The notes beneath the pieces were generated by a model, which saw only the letters and a list, made by a program, of their open reading frames with translations, was not told where the DNA came from and did not search any database. From the NCBI RefSeq assembly GCF_910592395.1, contig NC_088318.1, forward strand, positions 17,484,349 through 17,548,348: a stretch of 64,000 nucleotides of DNA, read 5' to 3'. This document shows, in pieces, positions 36,325 to 48,300 of this stretch. The translations under genes and the position numbers were made by a program. This DNA is from Lineus longissimus (lineage: Eukaryota > Nemertea > Pilidiophora > Heteronemertea > Lineidae). Numbering within the stretch: position 1 is the stretch's first letter; each line of letters opens with the position of its first letter.

Positions 36325-39300
36325 ATGTCTCGAAGAAAACAGTCGAACCCCAAGCCCATCAAAAGTGAGTAGAAGTTCTTCACTGATTTTGAGAGTTTCT
36401 TTCTTCTTTCATTGGTCTATTTTTGTGTTGGTTGAAGTTACACTCCGGATGTGTTATTTGGCCGGCCTCGTGTTGTAACCCGTTACTAGAGTAGGTACTC
36501 TAAGATGACCCTCTTAAGATACATCTTAGAATGACCAGACACTCGATCTCTGGGTACGTAAGGAGATCCAATTAGGATGACGCAATGGATCGACTGCCTC
36601 GGGAGTCTAGTGGAAGTGGTCTAGGTGTGGTTACTTTGGTTGTCAAGGGTGATGAGTTCTGCTGTTCCATGCGAATAGAAATTTCTATTCATCCTCCTGT
36701 GGACTCCATCAGTTCCCCTTTCTTTGTCTTATGTTGGAGATGAATTTTGGCAGGAGTGCAAACTAAGTTTAGGCCCCCAGGAGAGTGAGTCCGATTCTAG
36801 CCTACTGTTAATGGAAGAGGCTATAGTGTAGGATGGGAATTAAAGGGGGATTATAGGCAGGAACTAGGGGGTCATATTTGGGTGACAGTGTGCATAGTTT
36901 GAGGTGTGGGTTGTTTAATTACTCATACAGCAAGCGTAAAATACAGTGGAACCTCCCTTAGTGGACACCTCTCTATTAAGGACAGCCTCGTTATTAAGGA
37001 CAACCTCTCTATTAAGGGCACTTGTCTTGGTCCCAAATTGGTTGTTCACATTCAATTTGACCTCTCCTATCAGGACACCTCTCTATTAAGGACAGCACTT
37101 GCCAGTCCCATGGGTGTCCTTAATAGAGAGGTTCTACTGTCGTTTCAATATACTGCTCAGACATCTCAGATGGGAGAGATCCCTGGCAGGTTAATTGCGT
37201 AACCTACCTCATGAACCTGCCTAGAGGCTCACTTTCAGGCCATGGTATCTATCTGAGACTTCTAATTGTCTTATGTGTATATTCTCTCCCAATGCAATCC
37301 ACATACACAGTGTAGTTTGGACTACACATCCATTGAAAGATAAAGATCATGCATTATCAGATAGAACAGCCCACCCTGTTATATATTGAAAGATAAAGCA
37401 GCCGATAAGATAAGCATACAGCAGCTTTATCTAATCATCTGCATAGATAACATTGCACATGCTCTGTCCATGCAGATGAGAAGAATGGAAAATAGCAATT
37501 TTATAGCAGAAATGCTCTGACCTGCTCTGACCTGCTCTGACCCACTTTACTACCGTGGAACCTCCCTAATGAGGATTCCCATGGGACTGATAATTGCTGT
37601 CCTTATTAGAGAGGTGTCCTGATTAGAGAGGTAAAATTGAATGGAAACAACCCATTTGGGACCAAAACTAGTGTCCTTAATAAAGAGGTTGTCTTAATAG
37701 AGAGGTGTCCGCTAAGGGAGGTTCCACTGTATTCTGTAATGCCTTTGACCCTGAAATGTATTGGGCTGTGGTGACATCAGAGGCAGTGTGTCCAGAACTC
37801 TGAGAAGTGGGGCGCTGTAAAATAGATGTGGATTTCCCCAAATTCAAAATCAGCTTCAAGGAATTGTCTCAAGGAGGCTTGGCAGGGACTCTGTATCCTC
37901 CTCTATGTGTGTTTTACTGTACTGTTTGTCTTCTGATCTGTATTGTTTGGTTTGTAGACACCTTATAGATATCTCTAGGTTAACAAAAAGTTAGATCAAG
38001 AAGAGCATGATCTACTTTCCATCATTACAGATTTAATGATTCCTTGTGGTGCTTGTCTCTGGGGAGTACATGTCTTTCATGGTGACAGTGAAAGACAAGT
38101 GTCTTCCCCAAGACGAAAGCACAACCACCCAGTCTCATCAATATCTTCTCGGGGCCAAAAGCTTAATTTAAATTTCGTGTAGCGCTCATCTTGTGGGGAG
38201 TTCATGTCTTCTTTTCTCCATCTGGTTGTGTGGAGATAACAACTGCTCGTCTATCATCTCGTCCAAGTCATGATAAAAATTCTCATTCGTTACTTGCCTG
38301 TCACATTGCGCCAAATATTTGTGGCCCTCTGCAGCACAAAAACTAACTCAAAGTTACAAAGCATATCATATATTGCACTGTAATCTGCAATGAAAAAACT
38401 TCAAGTGCTATTTGGTGTTGCTTTTTCCTGTTTCCTTTTTGACATCATTTTCAACAGTATTTCTAATACCTCATAAAATTTGTGCATAATTCACAAAATT
38501 TTAATATTTTTTACATCCTCGATTAAATTTGTTCATTAAATCATAAAAGATGTCTTCCCTATCACAGCATATTCTCAATGGAGCATTTGATGAATAGGCG
38601 GCACCGTTATTCCACCCTCCTCGGTGGTTGGTCACAAGGAGACAGACAACGTCCCATTATAGCGCTGTAAATTAACCTGCAATATGAATACTGTTAGCGA
38701 CTGCATAATTGTCAAATTGAAGTAGCCATTGTTGTTCAATATCAAACCTTATCAGAAAAGATCGCTTGTCTTTTGATGAGTCGCCAGATAAACACACTTC
38801 CTTTTATTGAGAAACAATTGGGGAAGAAAAGGAGGAGAATCTGCGGGAAATCGGGAAATGTCCAACAATCCAATTACCGAAAAAAGTTAGAAGTTCTCTA
38901 TGACCTTTATATGCTTTTGGGTATCGAGTCAGTATCACGGCTTTGACTGTCAAGACACAGTGAAAAATTATACATAATGCTGTCTAAAGTAGCGTTAGTC
39001 AGGCCTTATCTCACCGAAACATGTTTCCAGGCTGGGCACGATTTGATGTTATCGCGCTCATTTTCCATTTCTTTATGGGGCTCGCGATGAGGAGATTATA
39101 CGGGCTGCCAGAATGATAGATTATATTTGAATTAATCCATTAGAAATGATGGCGGACTTGATATGTCAGATAATAGTCGACGATAACGGTGGGCTTATCG
39201 GCCGCCATCCCTCCTTGTGTAATTAGAACTGCAATCCCCAGATCTGTGTGTTGTGAGATAATCATGCTTGATTGAGGCCCGTGTATGATCGATACTTCTG

Positions 39301-42300
39301 CCTGCCTGGAGATCGCAAGTATCGCCTGATAATGCAAGATAAATGACGCGTTTAACCCAGAGTTGTGGACAATATTTGCAACTTGGCTGAGATAACGCTG
39401 CGGATTGCCCCGCCAAATGCCATATTATTGTCTCGAATCTAATCTCCGCATCTTCAGCCCAGCTCAAACCCTTATCTCACATGACCAAATGCATTTGAAA
39501 TGTAAATTCTGTCAGAATACGTCCATCCATCTCGCGTTTTATGTTGCATTTGTATTCATAGAGGGTTATCTAGTTGGAATTGGGTTTTTTCCTCGCGAAT
39601 ACTCCCAAGCTTTTGCTGTAAGTAATATTGTGGTTAGATAGGAACTTTGGGATCAAAACTTTTTATCAAGCGGAGATCACGTTTTTATTATTAAATTAGA
39701 TTGAATTCATTTGTGGAGGGTTTTCTGGAATTCAAGTTTATTCGTAGACCTTTTTTGGTGGGGTACCAGGAAATTCCTCTGGAATAGCATCACTTGTCAT
39801 CCTGGAATAAATTTCTCTTTATTGCGATTAAATTACCTGGCAATTGATCCAGTGGCTTTTCTAATCAATTTGGTGGCTAATTAGGACAGGTCGTTATGTG
39901 GCGGCACGTCTCACAGGGATGGTGTCGCAGGCCGTTAGTCAGAGAGAAGATGAATGAAATCGGTGGTCTTTTATACAACCAATGAAAATACCTGATCCAT
40001 TTGGAAAACACCTTGCCTATTCTATAAGTGTAACCTTTAAATGGGTATGCCGTTCGTAATTCCTGATGGTCCAGGGCCATCACTTGTTCAACATACTTCC
40101 ATTCCTATTCCAGTCTTAGTTTCAGACAGTTGTAAGTCTGAATACTAAACAATCATGTAATGTTTCTCGTCTTCAAAAAAGTATTTACGTCCATGTTGAA
40201 AAGCGATTGGAATCTGACATGATAAGAAACCGCTGCTCAACATGTATGGAAGGTGCGGTAGAAACCCTACTCGCAAAATCAGATAGCAGTTTTGGCGATT
40301 ACTGGAACATTGATCCATCCCAAGTTGCAGAGGTTTAGGTACATCAATGAACAGTTTAGCAAACTTGAAATTCTGGTGTAACTTTTGATGAACTTGCCTG
40401 AGTTGATTCCAGTCTGGCACAAGTAATATTTGTGTATATTTCTGTCTGAAATACTCTTGGAAATCTTGTCAATTCAGGTGAAGCCAGTTTCATTTCATTC
40501 CTGTTGAGTTGCCTGAACTACCTGTGTTTGTGGTGAAGTTTTGTGCATAAAATTCTGACAAGACTTTTACCAATTGCTGTTGGAATGAACTGGAGATAAG
40601 ACAGTGTTGGCATGAGGTATGGTTGATATCGAAACCTCTAAAGTCCCATGATACAATGGCATAATCCTGTCTATTACCATGGCAATCAGAGATTCCCTTT
40701 ATAATTCCCGCAGAGTATTTCTATGGCTATAAGTGACAAGACACTTTTCATGACTTGAACACAAAGTTTTGACAGTTTTATTTTGTTCTGATCAAAAAGA
40801 AACAGCAAATTGGTTCTTCTGTATATTTTGAACGTTTCACCTCAGGGGGGACATTATAGGCAGGAACTAGTTGAGCCAAATGAAGTTGCAGATTATCGTG
40901 TCAGATGGCATGTTCTTGATACACAAGTCTCTGAGGTCACAAGGTCTCTTCAATTCAACAAGTCTCTTATTGGGGCAAGATGGTCACCTGGAGTCCACCA
41001 AATTGACCCCTAGATCCTGCATTTAGTCCCCTTTAAACTAAACCATATGTCATAGTTCATAGCAATGCAACGATAGCACATTCAATGCATTAATTCAGCC
41101 ATATGTGGCTTAAAAAACTTCTTTAGATATCTTAATATCTTGTCCATCTGCAGTTTTCAGGTACAGGTTAATGACAACATCGACCCAACAATATAAGTAA
41201 AAAATTGGTGTCTGGAGTTCTTGGTCTATCAGCCGCCAGAATCTAATCTCGAAATTCATCTAGATATGCCTGGCTCCAGCAGAAGAAATGTTGCCTATCT
41301 CTAGATCTGGTGTTTGTGATCATGGCTTTGTATAAACACAACCAGGAGCCTGCTGTATCCTAAGAAATAAGGCCTCCCACGATACAGCGGTTGTCTCATT
41401 GAAGCATACGGTATTCCATTAAAGGAGTGAGTGGCTTTTCAACACCCCTTTACATCGTTTTTAAACAGTTCATATTTTGTGTGATTCTTGTTAGTTTTCA
41501 TACATTTCGCCTTCTCCCTAATAAGGATGTATCACACTCCATATTTGAATTGTAAAAAGGGCGACTCTAGTTCTCATGTTCGAATACAGATAGCTGTGTC
41601 CTCTCTGATATATTAGGGATTGCTTATCTACTTGACTATAATAGAAGTCGTACATCATTGAAGTTATCTCCCAAACATGTCAGTTTCTTTCCGCTGTTTC
41701 ATAAAGCAATGTTCCACCAAATACTTCTTTTATAAAATAAAATAGCGGGGAATCTTGCCTTATCGACATTACTCATACTATGGACTAATCTCATGTTATG
41801 CCAAAGAAGTTTTCTCTGATGGTTAATGTCAAGATTTCATAGATAATCATCGCAGTGTCTCGGACTTATCTCAGCAGATAACGCAGGCGGTTCCATTGCA
41901 TGCTGGGAAACCTGATAAACTGGATTGAAAAGCGTTATCAGTGAGTTTATCTTGGTGGCCGTGAGATAGGCCGGCCTATTTTGAGAAAATGAGATACCCA
42001 GACTATATCTGCTGAGTTCTGTAACATGAATGCATAGAAGGAGGTTGTTGATTGATAATACATAAAAGTTCGACTTGGCTGGGGTATGGATTGCCTCTAA
42101 GATGGTATGTGCCAGGAAGATGTGACTCCGATAGACGATAGAGCAAATAGATAGGAGAATAGCTTACTTTGTATGTGGCGACACTGTGGCGGTTTCAGCG
42201 GTAAAAAACGCTATCAGCTCAGCAAATCAGTTCAGAGCTAAATTTCTAAACTAAAAGATGCCCAGGTCATATTCAGTTGCCAAGGACAGCATCTTGGGAA

Positions 42301-45300
42301 GTAAAGTTTGGCGGAGAGTTTGGTGGAAAACACAATTTATCAAACTTGTGCCATGCACAATGGGCATGTGAACAATGATATTACAAGTTGGTTCGGTCAC
42401 TCTAGAAGCAGACTTTGAAAATTTTGTATTTATAATGTCTTTACTCAGACCATTGGCGGGAAATATATTATGTAAAACCTCTGAACTTGTGCACTGGTAA
42501 TGATACTGGCATCCTGCTGCAATTATTTTTTCTTTCTCAGTCAACAATTTCAAGCACATAGCTGACATTATCTCATTTCTTTCAGATAAGGGGTAATCGC
42601 ATAATAATGAAACCCTGCAAATTCTGCCTCCCTGAGTGAAAAAATTTGACATGTTGGATCTAGTGAGGTTCTGAATCTTATTATGAGGTTGACATTTAAC
42701 CCTTTGACAATCTTAGCTGTGTTGATGGTAGCCCTTTCACAGCCATTTCTCTCGCCGAGATAGTTTTAGCGTATCTGGTTGTGACCTAAAGACCCCAGTC
42801 GCCTGTAGAAAAGGAGGCTAAGTATAGTTAGCCCGACTCAATGATTCACTCATTGAACACCACATGTAGAGGTTCTCATAGAGCACCAGCCTTATGCATT
42901 ATGCTATAATGCTTTAGTATGCTACCTTGATGAGTAACATGTTGCCACCTGGCAGCTATTCCTGCCTATTTGAAAAGCTATCACTGAAATCTTAGGGCCA
43001 ACTATATCAGGGACATCATTAGATGTACACCTGTTATAAACAAGACTGGTATCAAATAACCAAGCTGTAGGCCTATTGAATGTACGAGTTTGAAATTTTA
43101 TCTATGTAGCCAGATTCAATGTCTATAATATTTTAAAAACAAAGCAATGAATGATAGTTAATTATCTGTGGCACTTGCCAAATGTCACCAAACTAATCGA
43201 CCGGTTCCATCTTGTTTTGTCCACGCAATCTTGTGAAAATCTTTTTTTTTTATCTTGTCTTCTTTTTCATTCTTGATGATTTTGTCTGATATGTTCCTTG
43301 AAACGTTTTGAATCAGCCCTATTGTTTTGCTCAAATTAAAATCGCGTGCATCAGTCGAAAACTTCTTTAGTATAGCTGCAGCGATTGGAATCGTGTTTGA
43401 GGTTTCTATTCATGTGTTGTCAAAACAACAATTATCTCTAATTGATCACTATAAATTAGCATTAGAGATTGGGATGATCTAAGTGGGCGTTATATTTAAG
43501 GCCTATGCCGTTCGTTCAAAACTTTTAAATTTGTGATCGACATTTGAAGACTTTCCATTGTGTATACAGTGGAACCCCGGTCACACGACCACTCGTGGGG
43601 CCAAGGTTAAATGGTCGCGTTATCAGGGTGGTCGCGTTAGTGGAGTTGAAAATCCGGGGACAAAATGCATGATTAGGTTTTCCCGCCAAAATTGTTGAAC
43701 TTATTCATAAGTTTCAACTTTCAGTAAGTTCAAAATTTTGAAAAATTTCAAAGTCAAAAAATGTTTGGGACTGATGATGTTGGTTCATTTTGAGCAGAAA
43801 AAAAAAATCCAGTGAAAAAAATATTTGGACTTTAAAATTTTTTCATCTTTCAGTCTGTTCAAAATTCAGAAAAAGACCAGTCATCATGAATTCTTGATAA
43901 TATCAACAGCTTTTTTCATGAATATCTTGATTGATACCACAAATATCCAAGCGAGTGCCTTATATGTATTTTCATTGATACTAATAATCTCTGTGGCTGA
44001 TAATAAAACTTTGATAGGAAAATGATAAGCAAAAATAAGTTTATATCAATATAGAGCAGGTTTAACAAATGATAATATGCTTTCAGAAGGCAGTAAGAGA
44101 TTATGCTTAGTGATATGATAAAACGTATATGATGATATGTCTGCCGCTAACTTGATAAGTAATCACAAAGATATCGCCAAGTTGGCAACTGCGTCATTCT
44201 TCTTTCCTCTCTGGAATCAAGATAATGTTCTTAGCTTCTGATAAAGCCTTTGATAGGGTATTGATATGACTCAGATTGAGACTGTATAAATGTAGATAAA
44301 ATATATTTAAATTCTGTTTTTCTTCTTAAAGGAAAACGAGGCACGAGCCAGGTGGCCCAGGTTAGGTTTCACTATACTGCTGATAGGTGCCCCACTTTTA
44401 AGTGGTGGAAAAGTGTATTGCTGTTTTAATGATGGGCCTAGGTCAAAAGGAGCTGCACCTCCACCTGTAACTGTTAGGTAATGATGATCACCTGATTAGC
44501 AAGACTTTTTAGTGGAACCAATTTAAAACTTGGTGTGGCTGTCCACACATCCTTGAAGTTGGGCTCAAAACTCCGTGGATCTATGGTAAGAGTGACCCAG
44601 ACAGAAATTGTCTCAAGACAAAATATAGATAAGCCTTGTGGAACTGAGGTTATCTCAGGCAATGATAAGGACATGCTCTCAACACAGTTTATACCTAATA
44701 TTTTTGTACTTCAGCTTTTTCGTTATCAACATTTCTATAAAAAGTTGTGGAATCCTTTTCTAAGATAATTCGATAGCCCGGAGTTCGATTTTCAGTGTTG
44801 TCAAGGATGGTTTAAGATATATCATTGGTCTTATAGAGAATTAATCAAGATCAGTCTTTATCAATTCATGGGGTTATGCATTAAATCAGAATTAGGACCC
44901 AGCAGGACAACAAATGGCGCTGTAATCAGTGAAACCAAATGATGTCCCATCATCCTACCATTGCCTCTAATGCATCACCTCCAGTACCCCAGTGCCACAT
45001 TTTTTGTCAGGAAAAACTTAGAAATCTTGGTGGATAGGAAAGCCATCACTCAATTCTAAATTTTGACAGGGTGAAGTAGAGTTTGAATTCCTGTTTTACT
45101 TGATCAGATGAAAAAAAATGATGTATTTGACTTAAAATCATTGATCAAAGCTTGACATCACTGATGTGGATCTCTGCATGACATAACGGGGTCAATAATG
45201 TTTTATCTGTCGGCTGATTGCACCCCCTTATCAAAAACACTGGTATTTTAGCAGCCAAACCAAACAAGATTGCGTCGTTATCTCTTGGCTATCAAGATGC

Positions 45301-48300
45301 CATCACCCTGATAACTTGAAATAAAGTCAGTGGTCACATGTCTCTGGAATGATTCAGTCATGTACATGTTTCATCCGCGCCCTCAGTCCTATGTCACCCC
45401 CGTTTTTCGACAATTGAATTTGTCGCCGGTGTAATATAGGGCCGATTCAGTCAGAATGGAAGTGTTGGATCTTCGTAAAAGCTCCTCAAAAAGTGAGTGA
45501 TTATTTTCAATCCTAAAGCTAGTCTTATTCATCAGATTTGTTACTTGCAGCACTGGTCGCAGGGGTTTGACCGATATCCAATGATATTGAATTTGAATTG
45601 AATTCCTTAAATTGATCGGGAATGGTATGGCATTGAAATTATTGAAGGTCATAATGACTGGCTGGCACTGATGATAACGAGATTGATATGCGTATAGATA
45701 TACGTATATATATATACATGTATTGAGGAAGGATAATTTTAGAAGCTCTATCAAAATGGCCTTCGTCTCACAAGGGTTTTTCATAATGATGACTAGTGAT
45801 ACAATGTACATCTTTTCCTCATCTCTTTTCAGGGCAGATGGACGGTGATCCTGACGAACTCGCCAAAGAAGTCAACCTCCCACCGGGCATTCTTGTCCTC
45901 AAACAAAATGGTGACCGATCTAGCTTTAGCGTTTGTACCACCATACCGTTACCAAAGGCCAGTAGCTTTGGCCCCTTCAAAATCAGAGAGGTTGTGGGGG
46001 AAGGAGAAAATGATAATATTATGACGGTAAGATACTTTAGTCTGCTGAATTAAAGGGGGACTATAGGCAGGAGCAGAGGGGCTAATTTGGCCATATTCAG
46101 GTGACTAATATACACAATAAGGGCCCTGGGTCATGTCAGATATAAATGTGATGTGTTATCTATGCTGACCAGCTTCACAAATATGACAATATCTTGATGG
46201 ACATGTAAATAGACATTCAGAGTTTGCCAATATAGCCGAAAAGATACCAGTGATATTTTTCTAATCAGATAACTCTTTCATGATATGCGGGAAGTTTTAG
46301 TTAAAGGCTCAGAAGTTCTTTTCTGCCTCGTGTACAAAAGTGACCCGACCATTCAATTGCAAGCTTGAGGTTCGCATGCCCACTAGGCCAATGATAAACG
46401 TCTAAGATTTTTCCTTTTTTGTTTTTTGTCTTAAAAAACTGAAACTTTTTTCGAATTTGATGACATGTTTATCCCAAACATGATGTATGAAGTATATGAC
46501 ATCGTATAAAGAAGTGTCAGCCCAGTGTGCTTTCTGAAGTCTCGAGTCAGTTAAGATCCTTTGCAAAAGTTGCGAGCGCTTGGTTAGACAACCACAAAGG
46601 CAGCAATCTTATCGCTAGGAGGCAATGGGCCTTTTAGCCATCCTAATCAGTGGCTGGACAGGCCGTGCGGTTTAGCTTGATAAATAACTTCAACTGGGAC
46701 GAGAAGATAAGATGCCAAGTATCGATCAACGCAATATCATGTAGATGCGAGTGGCGAGGAGCATTTTAGGAACTCTTCGCAGAATCGGGCAACGAGTGCT
46801 GCATGCTAACTTCGATGGTCGTTTTAGTTGCTAGATCAGGTTGGGGGGAAAGTGGTTAAGTCGGCTGACTGTGGAAGCTCATTTACTAGACCAATTGGGT
46901 GGGAGGACAACTTAGTTGGGTCCAAAAGTTTTCATTCCTATTTTAACCTGACCTGTGTCATCTTTAAGCTCACTATTGAAGACAGCATTTTCCAGTTAGG
47001 AGTTTATCCTATATAGAGAGTACTATACCTCGGTTTGGGAGATTATCGCCACAATATTTTATATAATGTTTGAATGAAAATCGTTCCTTTCCGTTCATGA
47101 CTTTCACTGAGAATGCTTCAGGCCATTGGCCAAGCTCCACTTAGGCCTTGTGATAGATCTCGTGGTCTTGTCACATATAGACATTGAATATCTGTGGGAA
47201 TAACAGAAAATATTTCAAATGATCAGACTGATTGTTTCAGATTTCTCGTAATTGGTTTCTATTTGTTATAATAAGCAATTTCTGAGAGAATTCCACTTCT
47301 TTTTGAGTGTTTTCTTCCCAAGTTTAATGGGCTGTAATTCATGGGTCACGATCGCGATTCTATGCTGTGATTATATTTCAAATTGATTAGACAGTGATAA
47401 CTATTTTAATTCAGAGATGGATAGTTTCTTGAAGGAAAATTGTGTGAATAACATGTTCAGCAGGGTATTTGATGCCTTTGCAAAATCATTGGCAATTACT
47501 GACAAAATGTTCAGATTATCTGTTCTTGATTACTGTAAAATCAGTCAGGAGCTGTTGACTGCTGTGACCCTAGCAGCTCAATCGTTGTTATTGCAGTGCA
47601 GGTGCAGCCACTGTACCTATAAATTCTCACCAGTTTTACAGTAAGAAAAAGTGCTGGTGCACAGCATTGTAATTTTGGTGTGATCTTCTTTATTACAGAA
47701 AATTAAGTATCAGTATAAAAGTATAAGTATCACTAACTGAAATGACCATGGTTTGTATCAATGTTGGATTTTTCTGGGGAATTTCAGACCTTATGTATTG
47801 GCCATTGTTGTTGACATTCATTAGATTGTTGTGGAGATAAGCCATCGAGTGTTGTGTCTGGCCAGTTTAACTAATATGCGCTTATCTGATTGTTATAGAT
47901 AAGTTGTGAGTGGTCCACAGTGATAAGGACGCTGAAATAACTATAAATCTGGGCTGTAACAAAAGTTTAGATGCTGTGAAGCTGGGTAGGATATGACAAA
48001 GATCTTACATTGTGTTCAAATTACGGTCAGCTCATTTCATTTTGAGCAGCAGAAAAAAAAACAAGTGAAAAAAACTTTTGGGCTTAGAAATATTTTCATC
48101 CTTCAGTCAGTTAAAAATTCGGAAAGATTTTCAAAGTAAAAAAAGTTTTGGGACTGATGATGTTGCTTCATTTTGAGCAGAAAAAAAAAAAAATTTTAAT
48201 TTTTGGACTTAAAATTTTGTTCATCCTTAATTCAGTCTGTTCAAATTCTGAAAATTTTTCGAAATCAAAAATTGTTTGGGGCTGGATTCTCATGATGGCG

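Larger units (their letters stand above)
36365..45832 (+). promoter_or_regulatory. FOG intron 1: 9.5-kb GATA-site-rich candidate enhancer
   Basis: Between the FRM exon and the PR-domain exon lies non-coding DNA unusually full of WGATAR words. A tight group is AGATAA at 37391, AGATAA at 37408, TTATCT at 37427 and AGATAA at 37445. Others lie at 39240-39480, 41860-41980, 42580, 43980-44280 and 44620-44770. By eye I count roughly 80 in the intron, against about 10 in the 6 kb of 17-23 kb. It also carries several MITEs (listed separately). Confidence 0.5.

Noticed and set aside
36906-37202. 98-residue plus-strand frame
   Set aside because: It lies wholly over a pogo-like MITE and reads its inverted repeats.
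42700-42790. TTTAACCCTTTGACAATC word resembling a piggyBac end
   Set aside because: No matching inverted end was found nearby.
44332-44366. Possible extra FOG exon after a TTAAAG acceptor (GAAAACGAGGCACGAGCCAG)
   Set aside because: None of its donors gives phase 1, which the PR-domain exon needs, while exon 1 joins directly to 45833 and makes the expected Arg after MSRRKQSNPKPIK.
45389-45811. 140-residue minus-strand frame in FOG intron 1
   Set aside because: AT-rich, Ile/Tyr/Asn-rich composition and no match to a known family; antisense to an intron.
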